Shown: positions 45,135-56,221 of the stretch, in pieces
Layout: every line of letters begins with the position of its first letter
Position numbering within the stretch: position 1 is the stretch's first letter
Assembly: GCF_029784135.1 (NCBI RefSeq)
Contig: NC_073746.1
Coordinates: 295,826,089 to 295,890,088, forward strand
Origin: Toxorhynchites rutilus septentrionalis
Taxonomy: Eukaryota; Arthropoda; Insecta; Diptera; Culicidae
Direction of reading: 5' to 3'
Length of the DNA stretch: 64,000 nt
Translations under genes and position numbers: made by a program
The notes under the pieces: generated by a model
Databases searched by the model: none
What the model was told of the DNA's origin: nothing
Seen by the model: only the letters and a program-made list of their open reading frames with translations

Positions 45135-46485
45135 AGGCCCATTTATACGTTGCTAGTAGCTGACTTGAGAATGAGCAGCTACTGACCCGGTGAACTCGCT
45201 TGACATTTGGTTGACTCGCCTTGTCCGTTCACACAGTGTGAGCTGCTGACGAGAAACTAGATACTACAGCATTGGCTTACTAGGGATGCCAGATGATTTC
45301 TCAAATGTCCATCAAATAGTCAGAAACAGCAATCAGGTCCGAATTTGACAGATAATTGATTCGAAATCGACTTCTCTATTGGCAGTATTCGTCTCAGGTT
45401 TTCAGTTGCATTTATTTTATTTAGTTGCACAATTTTATTGCAAAATACACGCTGACCGTGTATAAAAATACTTTGTGCTGAATTTCTTCGAACTGAAGAT
45501 ACTATCCGAAAAAGCAGAAAGGCAAAAGGATTTGAGCCTGTAATTGGATGCAAGAAAAATGAGCAACAAATAAAATCTTGAAGGAACTCTACGATGATGA
45601 TCCTTTAGAGCACATAGCAGTGTTGAAAAAAAAAAACACCTGAATTAGTGGAAACACTGTTGGATTTCATTGGTCCAAAAATACAACGCCAAGATACACT
45701 CATGAGGGATGCTATACCTGCAAGAGTGTAATTAAAAAACGAAATTGATGTGCCTTGCTTCTGGAATATTGTTCAGATTGTTGTCGATATTTTTTAGATT
45801 CTCGAATGCATTCATAGCTAAGATAATTCCGAAAGTATGTGATGCTATAACTGGCAACTCAAAAGATTTTTTAAAATTTTATTTATTTCGCCTTGTTGGC
45901 AGCTTCGTGTGCCAATTTGTGGAATAAAAATGATAGTAGATTTGCAGGTGGAGTAAATACGTGTCAAAAATTAAAAATACCAATTTAATAATAATGAACG
46001 AAAATGCACTTTTTAAAATCGAATATGTATTCTGTTTTTTAGAACAATACTTTATTTGCAAGTTGTGAGTGAATTTTGAATGAAAACTGTGCCTGATATT
46101 AGAGATTCTCAAGAAAACTATCTCAAAAAGAAAGGGTGCCCCGCCAGCGTACATAACAAAATAACAACGATTTCGTTTAGAAACTATGAGGGTTTATTTG
46201 TTTTTCCAATAATTTTCAAGTCTATAAATATCTTCGCATGTTTTCAAATATCTTAAAAATGAAGACATTTCTTTACATTTGGCATCCCTGATTCGAACGC
46301 TAAATTCTGTTTTTGACGTTTTGAGGGATGCGAGTGCTAGTGAATTCAAAAAACTTTGAAGTAGCTCGCACGCCGGATTACACATGACACTAAATGGCAT
46401 GATGTGTTCACACGGTGTGAGTAGCTGCACTGCAGTAACTGACTAGACCGACTCGTATGCTTACTCGCACCGTCTGAACCCGGCT
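45135..46485 (+). mobile_element. PIF/Harbinger element, internally decayed
   Basis: TAA duplications at 45132-45134 and 46486-46488. Ends AGGCCCATTTATACG and (minus strand) AGCCGGGTTCAGACG are imperfect inverted repeats. Additional inverted pairs lie inside, for example AGGGATGCCAGATG near 45282 against AGGGATGCCAAATG near 46280. A transposase relic lies in the middle. Confidence 0.8.
45590..45900 (+). pseudogene. Harbinger transposase N-terminal relic
   Basis: Plus strand pieces: ELVETLLDFIGPKIQRQDTL, MRDAIPARV, then in other frames LASGILFRLLSIFFRFSNAF and IAKIIPKVCDAI. These fit the PIF/Harbinger nuclease N-terminus (IGP-I-KQDT-MR-AIPA, then RFLA-G--F--LS--FRIS, then I-PEVCDAI). At least three frame changes; the DDE core is missing. 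Confidence 0.65.
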
Positions 46486-46488
46486 TAA

Positions 46489-46828
46489 GGTCTCGACGAG
46501 TGCATGGTTCAAGGGATTGAATGTAGGTCGTGATTTCATTCGCGTGATATCTCGGCTTATGTCCAATCACTACAACCTAAACGCGCATCTCTATCGCATT
46601 GGGCTCGCAGCAAACAATCTTTGTGATTGTGGCGATGGCTACCACGACATCGAGCATGTTGTCTGGTCGTGTATCCGGTTCCATGCTGCTCGCTCTCAGC
46701 TCTCTAGAGCACTGAAAGCACAAGGCAGACAATCGGATATCCCCGTCCGGGATATCTTAGGTAGCCGGGATCCTGATCTTCTGCTTCATCTATACCTGTT
46801 CCTCAGAAACGCCGATGTCAACGTTTAA
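46489..46828 (+). pseudogene. LINE ORF2 C-terminal fragment
   Basis: Joined to the segment left of the Harbinger, the frame reads RWLHTIIPKVSTSAWFKGLN continuously across the excised TAA. It continues IRVISRLMSNHYNLNAHLYR, then a CDCGDGYHDIEHVVWSC cysteine/histidine motif, and ends at 46828. This C-terminal C-C-H-C pattern follows the RNase H domain in I/LOA-type LINEs. Intact in frame but lacking endonuclease and reverse transcriptase. Confidence 0.75.
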
Positions 46829-47342
46829 TGATGTTTCCTTCGTTGTGTCCCCGTTTCATATCCATCCTATCCGATCGATAAACTTTTACTTAGTCGCGGC
46901 AATATATACACACACTCTTTACAGATGCACGGGCCGAAGGTTGTGCGGTCCACTGATCATTCAACAAGAGCCAAAGGTTGTACCGCTCATGACAACTCTA
47001 CACGAACTGATGATTGCGCCGGCTAGTGACCATTCTATCCTGGATTCCTCGAGTCGAGAAAGATGCACCACGCTAGATATGGGTTACAGACTAGGGGGGC
47101 GTTGCTGATTAATGGTCAGCTGCATCCCAATAGGAAGTATCCCGTGTCGGGCACACGTACAGAGCATTGGAGACAACAACATCCCAATTACGAAAACACT
47201 TGTAATACTAACCTCGAGCCAACCGCGAGTAATCGGTTACATATTACTAACATAGATAATAACTCCCGGCCCCGTGAGGCTAACGCCATATGAGCCTTGA
47301 TAAAAATATATATTTTGGGAAAAAAAAAATATCATATATTCT

Positions 47343-47699
47343 CATATCTAGAGAAGGTGCAGAATTAAATTTGAATATGAATTAGAATAGTAGTGAATCT
47401 TTAAAACCACAAAAAAAAATTCAATACTTCAAGAATTTTTTTTAGTATTTAAATTTTTGGTGTAATTTTTTTGATAATATTATATTTCTCGATACACCAT
47501 TATAAAATGCACTTTCAGTATTTTTTTCAAATTTTTATCTCGAAGCTATCGAGAATGGATTTTTTGCTCTTATTCGGCAGACTGTTCAAGAGAGCTTCCA
47601 ATGCATCCAAAGATTAATACGTTGAGTTGGTTTCATTGCACCGACAGTAGATTTTTTGTTTAGAGAGTGTCAGTATCGTAAAGTATCGTAAATGAAGCG
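47343..47699. other. No gene recognised
   Basis: AT-rich; resembles parts of 43940-44060 in inverted orientation. Confidence 0.4.
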
Positions 47700-48017
47700 C
47701 TTGGCGGCCTTACGGAGTTGGCCGGAACCTCAACCATGGCAGATGAAAAGATGTATGTTGGCGTGTTCTTTTACCTTTTCGTGGCATTGGTGGTCGGCTG
47801 TCTCTACATTTTGGCCATTCGCCCAAAAGTTTTCTATCGGGCGCAGCAGAGGGATGTAGGGAAGGTTGGCGGTCTTCGCGACAACGTTCATCTCCAGCCG
47901 CTCCATCCTCCAGTGATTTTCTGGCATAATGGGCAGATCCCAGGTTCGGTATGAAGACCACATCACCTTCGCAACTTCCGGTAAGCACTTCGTACTGTGT
48001 ATCTCCCATTTCACCAT
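47700..48017 (-). pseudogene. ITmD37E-type transposase C-terminal relic
   Basis: Minus-strand pieces in two frames: STKCLPEV, then FIPNLGSAHYARKSLE (aligning with FWPDLASCHYAKKSLE, with Asn for the second catalytic Asp), then VVAKTANLPYIPLLRPIENF with W-AN after it. The RPIENFW block carries the catalytic Glu. Several shifts; no terminal repeats. Old. Confidence 0.6.
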
Positions 48018-48659
48018 ATGACTTGAAAGAAGAGCGGCTTGGACATTCCCTTCTCGTTTGTCAGAGAATGACCTTCTTGGAGAACTTGAGGTTTAATTGC
48101 AAGGACACATGTTAAGAGTTTCACGAATAAATGAGACTCTCTAAACTATGGTTTATGTCACATAACGTATATACATAACGTTTTGTTTTTTGTGTCCCGC
48201 GATGGACCACTGACCGTCTGGTCACTTTGTCCTAGGACAAAACATTAAATATACTTTTTCATATAAAATCGCATGTAGATTCCGCCAGATAGCGCACAGT
48301 ATTGGTGAGTCCGTTTTGGTGAGTCCAACACGGCATAAGTTAAAACTTGTTAGATTAAAAAGAATTTCTAATGAAAATATTTTTAAAAATATCGAACGGC
48401 ATGTTTTGAGTTATAAACATTTTAAATATTAAATTCAATTCTTGAGTATGATTTTTCAGAGCTGTTTTCAAAATATTATTTTCTCAAAATAGTTTCTTGT
48501 TTTCCCAATAACTTTGTCGCTCATCATATTTCAACCGGTTATCTAGATTTCGAGTTATGATTTTTTTTGGAAAAAAGCTAATATATTTTGGATATGCCCT
48601 TATAAAAAATCAGTCGTAATAGAAATTGGCCGTCTGAAAATAAAAAAAAATGTGATTTT
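48018..48659. other. No gene; a 16-bp perfect palindrome
   Basis: TTTGTCCTAGGACAAA at 48226-48241 is a perfect palindrome. Nothing else recognised. Confidence 0.4.
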
Positions 48660-48711
48660 AGGTAGCTGCCACTTTAGGTGGCTGCCACAATCCGAAACGT
48701 AATCCTACGTC
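48660..48711 (-). mobile_element. GACGTAGG-family element VII, 5' end only
   Basis: The minus strand starts GACGTAGGATTACGTTTCGG at 48711, with AAGAAAAA beyond it. The element's extent to the left is unknown and no hairpin end was found. Confidence 0.45.
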
Positions 48712-48956
48712 AAGAAAAACAATAAGTTGTAACAATTTATCCGTTGACCGAACAGGTTTCAGTCTTGAAATCGCTTTGAAAAATTTCTAAAGACTCGAGG
48801 ACAATTGCCCTGTGAGCAGTTGGGCAAAAGCCAGGAAAAAATCGAGCTTAAGCTAACCCTGAGAAGAAACTAGGTACAATGTAAACAACAAACACTTTTA
48901 AGCTCCTGCTTCCTTCAGCGTTCCACACAACGAGTATCCGAAGTTTTCTGCAACAT

Positions 48957-49256
48957 TTGATACGTACGTGTCCTACGTGTACTCCTACCGTTGTATCATG
49001 GAATTACGTTTGGAAGCTAACGGACAACGGCGAACAAGCAATGGCTTCCGCAATATCACCACGAGTAGGTCAATATTTGTGCACTATACAGGGCCGCAAA
49101 TGTGTACTCGCAACGAATATCCTCGGACGGTTGCGTGCTGAGCCTGGTGTCCACAAAGTAATTGCGAATGACCGCATCAAAAATAGCATGTCCCAACGAG
49201 GTCTCCTGATATCGCGCGTAGATGAGGATGATGATGGGGATGATGGAACAAGTTGA
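48957..49256 (+). other. Unassigned 99-codon open frame
   Basis: Reads MIRTCPTCTPTVVSWNYVWK through QYLCTIQGRKCVLATNILGR to an acidic tail VDEDDDGDDGTS. It is more GC-rich than its surroundings, and stops are scarce in more than one frame here. I do not recognise the product. It may be a relic of a retroelement or gene, or chance. Confidence 0.25.
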
Positions 49257-49639
49257 ATATTTTGTTGACGAACAAAAATAATTCATGAGTTGAAGAAAAT
49301 TGATTTCTGCTACCGAAAGTTTTTGCGTCTGATTTCACCACTTTCTGCCGCGAATAAAAGTATCACCGGATAATGGAAATAATAATCTATTTTCCCCGCT
49401 GTCACACATCATAACTACACTGTTGTCGTACCCATAGGCACACTCCCTCAATCAAATCGTGCACTCACACCAATTTCCTATCTCCGACCACAATCGTATT
49501 CAATCCTTTCAACCTCGCACCGTGGAAAATGCTGAAGGTGGGAGACAATATGAAAGCGAATAGTGCAGCCCATTAGAAGCACCACATCAATAGTCCGTCC
49601 TGCGAATAGGCGGCGAATCGAACCGATTCTTCACATCCT

Positions 49640-50015
49640 CAGCCAGTCAGAGTCGGTCAGTCAGCCACAGTCAACCACCGGTCGTCGATCGTTATTCGGA
49701 CAGGAAGAGACCTATTCTCAGAGGAAAAAGTGATTCCATCAATGTGTGTTGTGTTGCAGACTTAAGAATATATTGCCAAACCACGTCGCTCGAATCGAGC
49801 TGTGCAGCCTTGGCATAGTTTTGGGTGGGAAAATAACAATTTCCATACAAACAGCAGCCCCAGTTGTGAGTGGTAAAACAAACACGTGTAAAAACGAATA
49901 TCCGCATGATGGTGTGCACAGTGGAAAAAAAAATCTAGATAAAATATTGAATGTTTTCACCTGACGGTAGTAGTACGCGAAAATCTACAATTTCATTACC
50001 GTGTCTCAAAGTGGT
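49640..50015 (+). other. Possible 5' exon/leader of a host gene
   Basis: A locally GC-richer stretch with CAGTCAGAGTCGGTCAGTCA at its start, a typical arthropod leader/initiator composition (TCAGTC), and a possible donor AAGTGGTAAAG near 50008. No open frame of note. Speculative. Confidence 0.2.
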
Positions 50016-50653
50016 AAAGGCCTCGAGGACTCTGCGGATCCAGCGTGTGTAGCATCGAGCCCCATTTCACCATATCTGTGATTAAACACTATACTGGAAG
50101 CGAGTAGCGGTGCTACCGGTGATCAATATTGAATATTGTGTAGCAGTTTCCACATCAAATTCTCCCAGGTTTAAGTATAATGCCAATATTAATGATTAAA
50201 AGAGCTCATAGTTTAATCGAGAGCAGGTTCATTGATGTATGAAACCTCATCGATATGATATGCAGTAGATTATAATATGCATGAAGATTCCTATTTATAT
50301 TTTGTCACTAATTGATATTCGATGATCACATTAAAAAGTTTGGTTTTTTTTTGGGGAGGCTTGATTTTTATTGTTTGTTGATTGGACTCGAGTAAGTTTC
50401 ATGCAATTGTATAACGACTTTTGACCCGGGCTGTGGAGCCGGAGAAAAATTTCCCAGCTCCGACTCCGACTCCCACAATTATTAGTACCGACTCAGACTC
50501 CTGCTAAACAAAAATGAAATAATTCGAAACCAAGTTTTTCATTAGTTTAGTTTACCATTTCCTCTGATTAGACAATAAAAATAAACATCAAAATATAGAA
50601 TTATTTTTTCTAAAAAAAATGTCACCCTTCTAAACTCGAGTCGTCTGCGAGTA
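50016..50653. other. No gene; fragment with GGAGCC/GACTCCGACTCC motif
   Basis: 50430-50500 has GGGCTGTGGAGCCGGAG and CTCCGACTCCGACTCCC, a motif common at the ends of some insect hAT MITEs. Only one arm is visible. Confidence 0.35.
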
Positions 50654-51951
50654 AAGGGTGTGTCACATCAAATTGCATCACGGAAAAAACGCTGTAGAAA
50701 TTCGCTCAGTAGACCGATCCTTTTGAAAATTTTAGACAGTAAAATAAAAACTATTAAACAACTTTTGGCATTTTCTTTTTATTCATACTTCGAGCCCAAG
50801 CCCGTATGCTCGCACCTTCCTCTTTACCCCGTCCATAAGGTTCTGTACAACGTCAGGTTGTAGTTTTTTTTGAACAGAAATCCATTTTCTCTTGAAGTCC
50901 GCCTCCGATTTGACAACTTTTGGGTTCTTCCGGAGGGCCTGCTTCATAATCGCCCAATATTTCTCTATTGGGCGAAGCTCCGGCGCGTTGGGCGAGTTCA
51001 TTTCCTTTGGCACGAAGGTGACCCCGTTGGCTTCGTACCACTCCAACACGTCCTTTGAATAGTAGCACGAAGCGAGATCCGGCCAGAAGATGGTCGGGCC
51101 CTCGTGCTGCTTCAATAGTGGTAGTAAGCGCTTCTGTAGGCACTCCTTAAGGTAAACCTGCCCGTTTACCGTGCCGGTCATCACGAAGGGGGCGCTCCGC
51201 TTTCCGCAAGAGCAGATCGTTTGCCACACCATGTACTTTTTGGCAAGCTTGGATAGTTCCTGCTTGCGAATCTCCTCCGGAACGCTGAATTTGTCCTCTG
51301 CGGAGAAGAACAACAGGCCCGGCAGCTGACGAAAGTCCGCTTTGACGTAGGTTTCGTCGTCCATTACCAGGCAATGCGGCTTCGTCAGCATTTCGGTGTA
51401 CAGCTTCCGGGCTCGCGTCTTCCCCACCATGTTTTGCCTTTCGTCGCGGTTAGGAGCCTTCTGAACCTTGTATGTACGCAGGCCCTCCCGCTGCTTGATC
51501 CGCTGGACGAATGAACTTGACAAATTCAGCTTATTGGCGACATCCCGGACCGAACTTCTCGGATCACGTCTAAACTGCTTAACTACGCGCTTGTGATCTT
51601 TTTCACTGACGGAGCATCCATTTTTGCCGTTCTTCACCTTCCGGTCGATGGATAGGTTCTCGAAGTATCGTTTTAGTACTCTGCTGACCGTGGATTGGAC
51701 GATTCCCAGCATCTTACCGATGTCCCGATGTGACAACTCCGGATTCTCGAAATGAGTGTACAAGATTAATTCACGACGCTCTTTTTCGTTCGACGACATT
51801 TTTCCAAATTTACGAAAAATTGACAGTGAAGCATGGCCAACGTGATCTATACAATCTTATCTGATTATAAGCGAAAGCTGAAGATATAATTCCTAAAAAT
51901 TAAATTTCTACAGCGTTTTTTCCGTGATGTAATTTGATGTGACACACCCTT
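50654..51951 (-). mobile_element. ITmD37E transposon, apparently complete
   Basis: 1298 bp. Inverted repeats AAGGGTGTGTCACATCAAAT, extending through GCATCACGGAAAAAACGCTG and TAGAAATT, about 48 bp with a few differences. TA duplications at 50652-50653 and 51952-51953. It contains an uninterrupted transposase gene. Confidence 0.95.
50783..51799 (-). CDS. ITmD37E transposase, intact, 338 aa
   Basis: Starts MSSNEKERRELILYTHFENP at 51799, with a stop after GLGLEV at 50783. Residues about 13-45 and 78-105 form paired helix-turn-helix DNA-binding regions. The catalytic triad is D147/D148 in VMDDETYVKAD, D241 in FWPDLASCYY and E279 in LRPIEKYW, with exactly 37 residues between D241 and E279, the defining spacing of the mosquito ITmD37E family. 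It would cut and paste the element by binding its own inverted repeats and integrating at TA. Length is normal for the family and no lesion is visible. SCYY replaces the more usual SCHY seen in the sister copy, and NSPN replaces NPPN. I cannot tell whether it is expressed. Confidence 0.93.
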   Translation of the reverse strand: MSSNEKERRELILYTHFENPELSHRDIGKMLGIVQSTVSRVLKRYFENLSIDRKVKNGKNGCSVSEKDHKRVVKQFRRDPRSSVRDVANKLNLSSSFVQRIKQREGLRTYKVQKAPNRDERQNMVGKTRARKLYTEMLTKPHCLVMDDETYVKADFRQLPGLLFFSAEDKFSVPEEIRKQELSKLAKKYMVWQTICSCGKRSAPFVMTGTVNGQVYLKECLQKRLLPLLKQHEGPTIFWPDLASCYYSKDVLEWYEANGVTFVPKEMNSPNAPELRPIEKYWAIMKQALRKNPKVVKSEADFKRKWISVQKKLQPDVVQNLMDGVKRKVRAYGLGLEV

Positions 51952-51953
51952 TA

Positions 51954-52785
51954 ATCGGCTTTCTACCCAATTAACAAAGCAGGAAGGAACATTTTGGCTC
52001 CTTTATGGGGGTATTCTAGTGTAGAGATACAAATTTCGGACGTTTTTTCGAGTTCCGTAAACATACAACAAAGAGCATTTTTACTATCCATTATATCCTT
52101 TTCTGTTCATCTATCTTTTAACAATAAAACAGAAACTGAATGGAGAAAAAATATTCATAACTAGAATACCTACAAGCCGATGAAGTGAGGGGGTTAAAAA
52201 AAAAGTTGTGCCATGGCGTACACGATTCAAGCCCTTCTGGTTATCTGGAACAAATAAAATCGAACAGATTCTAAATCAGTAAAGATACCGCTATCGCTAC
52301 AAAATTGTGTGAAGTTCACTTCAGCGCTTTCTCATTCATGTCTGTAGATTATACACGATGGAATGCTAAAAGCACACAACAAAAAAAAACCGCTATCGCA
52401 TGAATCTCGGACAAGTCAAAAACATAATTTTTAACAAAATGGTGGACGTTTGAAAAACAATATGCGGTTTAAAACATTTTTCCTGACGTTTCCTGATTTA
52501 AAAAAAAAAATTTGAAAAATGTAATTTTTAGAGGTTCATGCGATAGAGAGATGCAGACAGATTGTGTTCATATAAATTCGACATGATTCGGTTCAGTAAA
52601 ACTTGAGAACTTGAGTACGCCAGTTTGAAAAAACTAGTTTCGAGAAAAACGCGTTTGATGTTCATTGCTATGGCCGTACGAGGTTAGATACCGCATCACT
52701 AAAATGGCTCTAACTCGGTAAATAATGGAATTTTTTTATTTTTTTTAATTTTTTTTCAAATTTCTAGACTAGAATACTGCCTTAA
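51954..52785. other. No gene recognised
   Basis: AT-rich DNA with poly-A and poly-T runs. Confidence 0.45.
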
Positions 52786-53748
52786 GGTGAAGGTGGAAGC
52801 TAGCCACGAATGGCTGCCACAATGGCGCTCATTTCTTCCATCTCTCTCCCTCACCCCTCGCCCGAAAATCAATAATTTTACGAAACAGTGTGAAGAAAAT
52901 GAGCTGTTTCGCACACTTCCCATCAAGTAATATCAACCAAACTCTAATCGATTACTCACAAGATATTAAATTTTCATCTGCTGTCGCACTGTATAGTGAA
53001 AAACGTCGGAAAATTCGAGCTAGTGCTCTGAAAGTTAAATTTTCATGTTTCAATCATCGGCAATGGTTTTGTTTGTATTGGTGAAAGCATCGTTATTTTT
53101 TCGACACTGATGCCAGACAACATCATCGAAACAACTATAAAAACCACTCAATAAAATGTTATTCCTGAGTCATAGCGTTTCATGTCATGAAAATCAATAG
53201 AATAAAATTGTGTTGATATTAACACACGCCCCGGCTGCCTATGCTTTCAAAAACAGTAAACGGAAAAGTATTGCATTCAATCAAAATGCCTCGGCCAACG
53301 AAGAGAAGGGTTAAGGCTCTCCAACGTGAATATGTGAAAACAATACGATCAACGAAGGAAAATATTAAGGAATCATCAACATCGAGTTACTATGCGGAAG
53401 AACTTGTTAATACCAAAAGAGCCCCAATTTGCTTGTGTTATAAATATGCTCATGTTACGCTCGCGTATAATCAGAATTTTACTTCATATGCAAATGCACC
53501 TTCTATATATATTTATATTTTCAATTGTTCATCGGAACATATCGTTCATACATTTTACTTTAGTATTGAATTGTAATTTTTTTTTCAAATGTATTCAAAG
53601 ACTCGTGTCAATGAAGCGCCACACAGTCTGATAAGTGAATTGATCTATTTACGTGTGATTTGCTCTTCTCTCACAAACCCTATTACCCATTTTTACACGT
53701 GGGTTTACCTATACTACTACAATGGCTAGCTTCCACATTTACTTTGAA
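52786..53748. mobile_element. Candidate terminal-inverted-repeat element, ~960 bp
   Basis: Left GTGGAAGCTAGCCA (52798-52812) and right TGGCTAGCTTCCAC (53722-53735) are inverted, with weaker pairing outside. It contains a frame at 53241-53576 (MPRPTKRRVKALQREYVKTI and so on) that I do not recognise. The target duplication is not clear. Confidence 0.5.
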
Positions 53749-54129
53749 ACTTATGTAAATGAGCCTTCAAAAATGAACGAATTCAAATGAAATTTAAAAT
53801 GCTCGTAAAAACAGAATTGCTTCAGCCAAATCTTCCTTCATTGAGGCTTCAAAATTTTGACGTGGGAATACGTTTAACCGGAATATATGGGGGGTAAAAT
53901 GAAAATCTAAACACAGAACATGCAGGAAAAAATGAAAGATTTCGAATGCTTATAACTCGAACATTTCTTATTGGATCGGAAAAATGTTTGCATCAATTGA
54001 TAAGGTAAATTTCTACGCATCTATCGAAACTAACAAAATGTTATTTTTCATTATATAAACAATTGAATAACTGTAAAATATTGGGCGTTATCCAAACGCC
54101 CTAACTGCCTCGTTTTGATTGGCCCTATT

Positions 54130-54925
54130 TACGGTTTCCCTAACACAGCCATCAAAACCAGCCTTGGGGAAATCGGCATTGCAAATACATGAAAGTAGGC
54201 GGACTTTTGTTCTCACCAAAAAATGTTCCCTAACACAGACTTCAAAACCAAGCAGCGATGGAGAAATCGGCATTGCAAACACATGAAAGTGAGGGGGCTT
54301 TTGTTCCCTCCGAAATGTGTTTTCCTAACACAGACTTCAAATCCATGGTGCTTGGGGAAATTGGCATTGCAGATACATGTAAGTCGGGGGTATTTTTGTG
54401 CCGACTGAAATGTGTTTCCCTAACACAGACTTCAAATCCATAGAGCTTGGGGAAATTGGTATTGCAGATACATGTAGTCGGGGGTGTTTTTGTTCCGACT
54501 GAAATATGTAAGCAACTAGCAAGCTGCAATACGCAATATGCAACAGACGACATTATTTTGGCAATAAATTATGGGCAATAAATTGCTCTTCAACCGACAC
54601 GTCGTGTTATTAGCGATATATGTTGTTCTACAAAGACGATAGCGATATCGTATTGCGTTGGTGTGTGAGATCATCTAAAATTAAATGGAAAGCCCCATTG
54701 GGGATAATATTGCTTATTGCATGTTGATAGTTGCTAGTTGCTTATTGCTCCGGTGTGCGAGCCGCCTAATACAGACTTCAAATTCACGGAGCTTGGGGAA
54801 ATTGGCATTGCAGATACATGTAAGTCGAGGGGATTTTTGTTCCGATTGAAATGTGTTTCGCTAACACAGACTTCAAAACCAAGGTTTCTGGGGAAATCGG
54901 CTCTGCAAATAAATGCAAACAGCGA
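54130..54925 (+). repeat. Expanded minisatellite in element IV, about six units
   Basis: Units of about 95-100 bp begin CCTAACACAGACTTCAAA (near 54142, 54228, 54326, 54417, then near 54770 and 54859 after an inserted MITE). Each contains GGGGAAATTGGCATTGCA-type and TTTTTGTTCCGACTGAAATG-type blocks. Elements I and III have two units. Confidence 0.8.
54508..54765. mobile_element. Candidate MITE inside the minisatellite
   Basis: Left TAAGCAACTAGCAAGC and right GATAGTTGCTAGTTGCTTAT are inverted. It interrupts the repeat array between a GAAATATG block and a TACAGACTTC block. A TAA at each edge suggests a PIF-type target, but the left repeat unit is also shortened. Confidence 0.55.
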
Positions 54926-54928
54926 GTA

Positions 54929-56221
54929 AAGGGTGTGTCACATCAAATTGCATCACGGAAAAAACGCTGTAGAAATTCGCCCAGTAGACCGATCCTTTTG
55001 AAAATTTTAGACAGTAAAATAAAAACTATTAAACAACTTTTGGTATTTTCTTTTTATTCATACTTCGAGCCCAAGCCCGTATGCTCGCACCTTCCTCTTT
55101 ACCCCGTCCATAAGGTTCTGTACAACGTCAGGTTGTAGTTTTTTTTTTGAACAGAAATCCATTTTCTCTTGAAGTCCGCCTCCGATTTGACAACTTTTGG
55201 GTTCTTCCGGAGGGCCTGCTTCATAATCGCCCAATATTTCTCTATTGGGCGAAGCTCCGGGGCGTTGGGCGGGTTCATTTCCTTTGGCACGAAGGTGACC
55301 CCGTTGGCTTCGTACCACTCCAACACGTCCTTTGAATAGTGGCACGAAGCGAGATCCGGCCAGAAGATGGTCGGGACCTCGTGCTGCTTCAATAGTGGTA
55401 GTAAGCGCTTCTGTAGGCACTCCTTAAGGTAAACCTGCCCGTTTACCGTGCCGGTCATCACGAAGGGGGCGCTCCGCTTTCCGCAAGAGCAGATCGCTTG
55501 CCACACCATGTACTTTTTGGCAAACTTGGATAGTTTCTGCTTGCGAATCTCCTCCGGAACGCTGAATTTGTCCTCTGCGGAGAAGAACAACAGGCCCGGC
55601 AGCTGACGAAAGTCCGCTTTGACGTAGGTTTCGTCGTCCATTACCAGGCAATGCGGCTTCGTCAGCATTTCGGTGTACAGCTTCCGGGCTCGCGTCTTCC
55701 CCACCATGTTTTGCCTTTCGTCGCGGTTAGGAGCCTTCTGAACCTTGTATGTACGCAGGCCCTCCCGCTGCTTGGTCCGCTGGACGAATGAACTTGACAA
55801 ATTCAGCTTATTGGCGACATCCCGGACCGAACTTCTCGGATCACGTCTAAACTGCTTAACTACGCGCTTGTGATCTTTTTCACTGACGGAGCATCCATTT
55901 TTGCCGTTCTTCACCTTCCGGTTAGGTTCTCGAAGTATCGTTTTAGTACTCTGCTGACCGTGGATTGGACGATTCCCAGCATCTTACCGATGTCCCGATG
56001 TGACAACTCCGGATTCTCGAAATGAGTGCACAGGATTAATTCACGACGCTCTTTTTCGTTCGACGACATTTTTCCAAATTTACGAAAAATTGACAGTGAA
56101 GCATGGCCAACGTATAGATCACACTCTTATCTGATTATAAGCGAAAGCTGAAGATATAATTGCTAAAAATTAAATTTCTACAGCGTTTTTTCCGTGATAC
56201 AATTTGATGTGACACACCCTT
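54929..56221 (-). mobile_element. ITmD37E transposon, near-identical sister of 50654-51951
   Basis: 1293 bp, TA duplications at 54927-54928 and 56222-56223. The terminal repeats and body match the copy at 50654 with only scattered substitutions. Both copies lie in the same orientation and are preceded by GCGAGTA. Confidence 0.95.
55058..56069 (-). pseudogene. ITmD37E transposase, two small frameshifts
   Basis: Compared with the intact sister copy, 7 bases are missing near 55921 (after residue about 48), and the A-run near residue 312 has 10 instead of 8 A, so the C-terminus is misread after VQKK. The catalytic blocks VMDDETYVKAD, FWPDLASCHY and LRPIEKYW are all intact. A 271-residue frame from an internal Met remains. 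Recently inactivated. Confidence 0.92.

Larger units (their letters stand above)
45106..47328 (+). mobile_element. 5'-truncated LINE (I/LOA-like) split by a Harbinger element
   Basis: Direct repeats ATATCATATATTCT at 45092-45105 and 47329-47342 are a perfect 14-bp target duplication. The 3' end is a short A-run after TATATATTTTGGG. Only the C-terminus of the ORF (45110-45134 plus 46489-46828) and a ~500-base 3' UTR are present, so the insertion was truncated at birth. Confidence 0.9.

Noticed and set aside
48226..48241. Palindrome TTTGTCCTAGGACAAA as a hairpin end of a GACGTAGG-family element
   Set aside because: It has no loop, the spacing to a GACGTAGG motif is wrong and there is no T-tract; it does not fit the family plan.
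50430..50500. Complete hAT MITE with GGAGTC repeats
   Set aside because: Only one arm is visible; no second terminus or duplication was found.
54130..54925. CRISPR-like array
   Set aside because: The units are ~95-bp degenerate tandem repeats without unique spacers, in eukaryotic transposon DNA.
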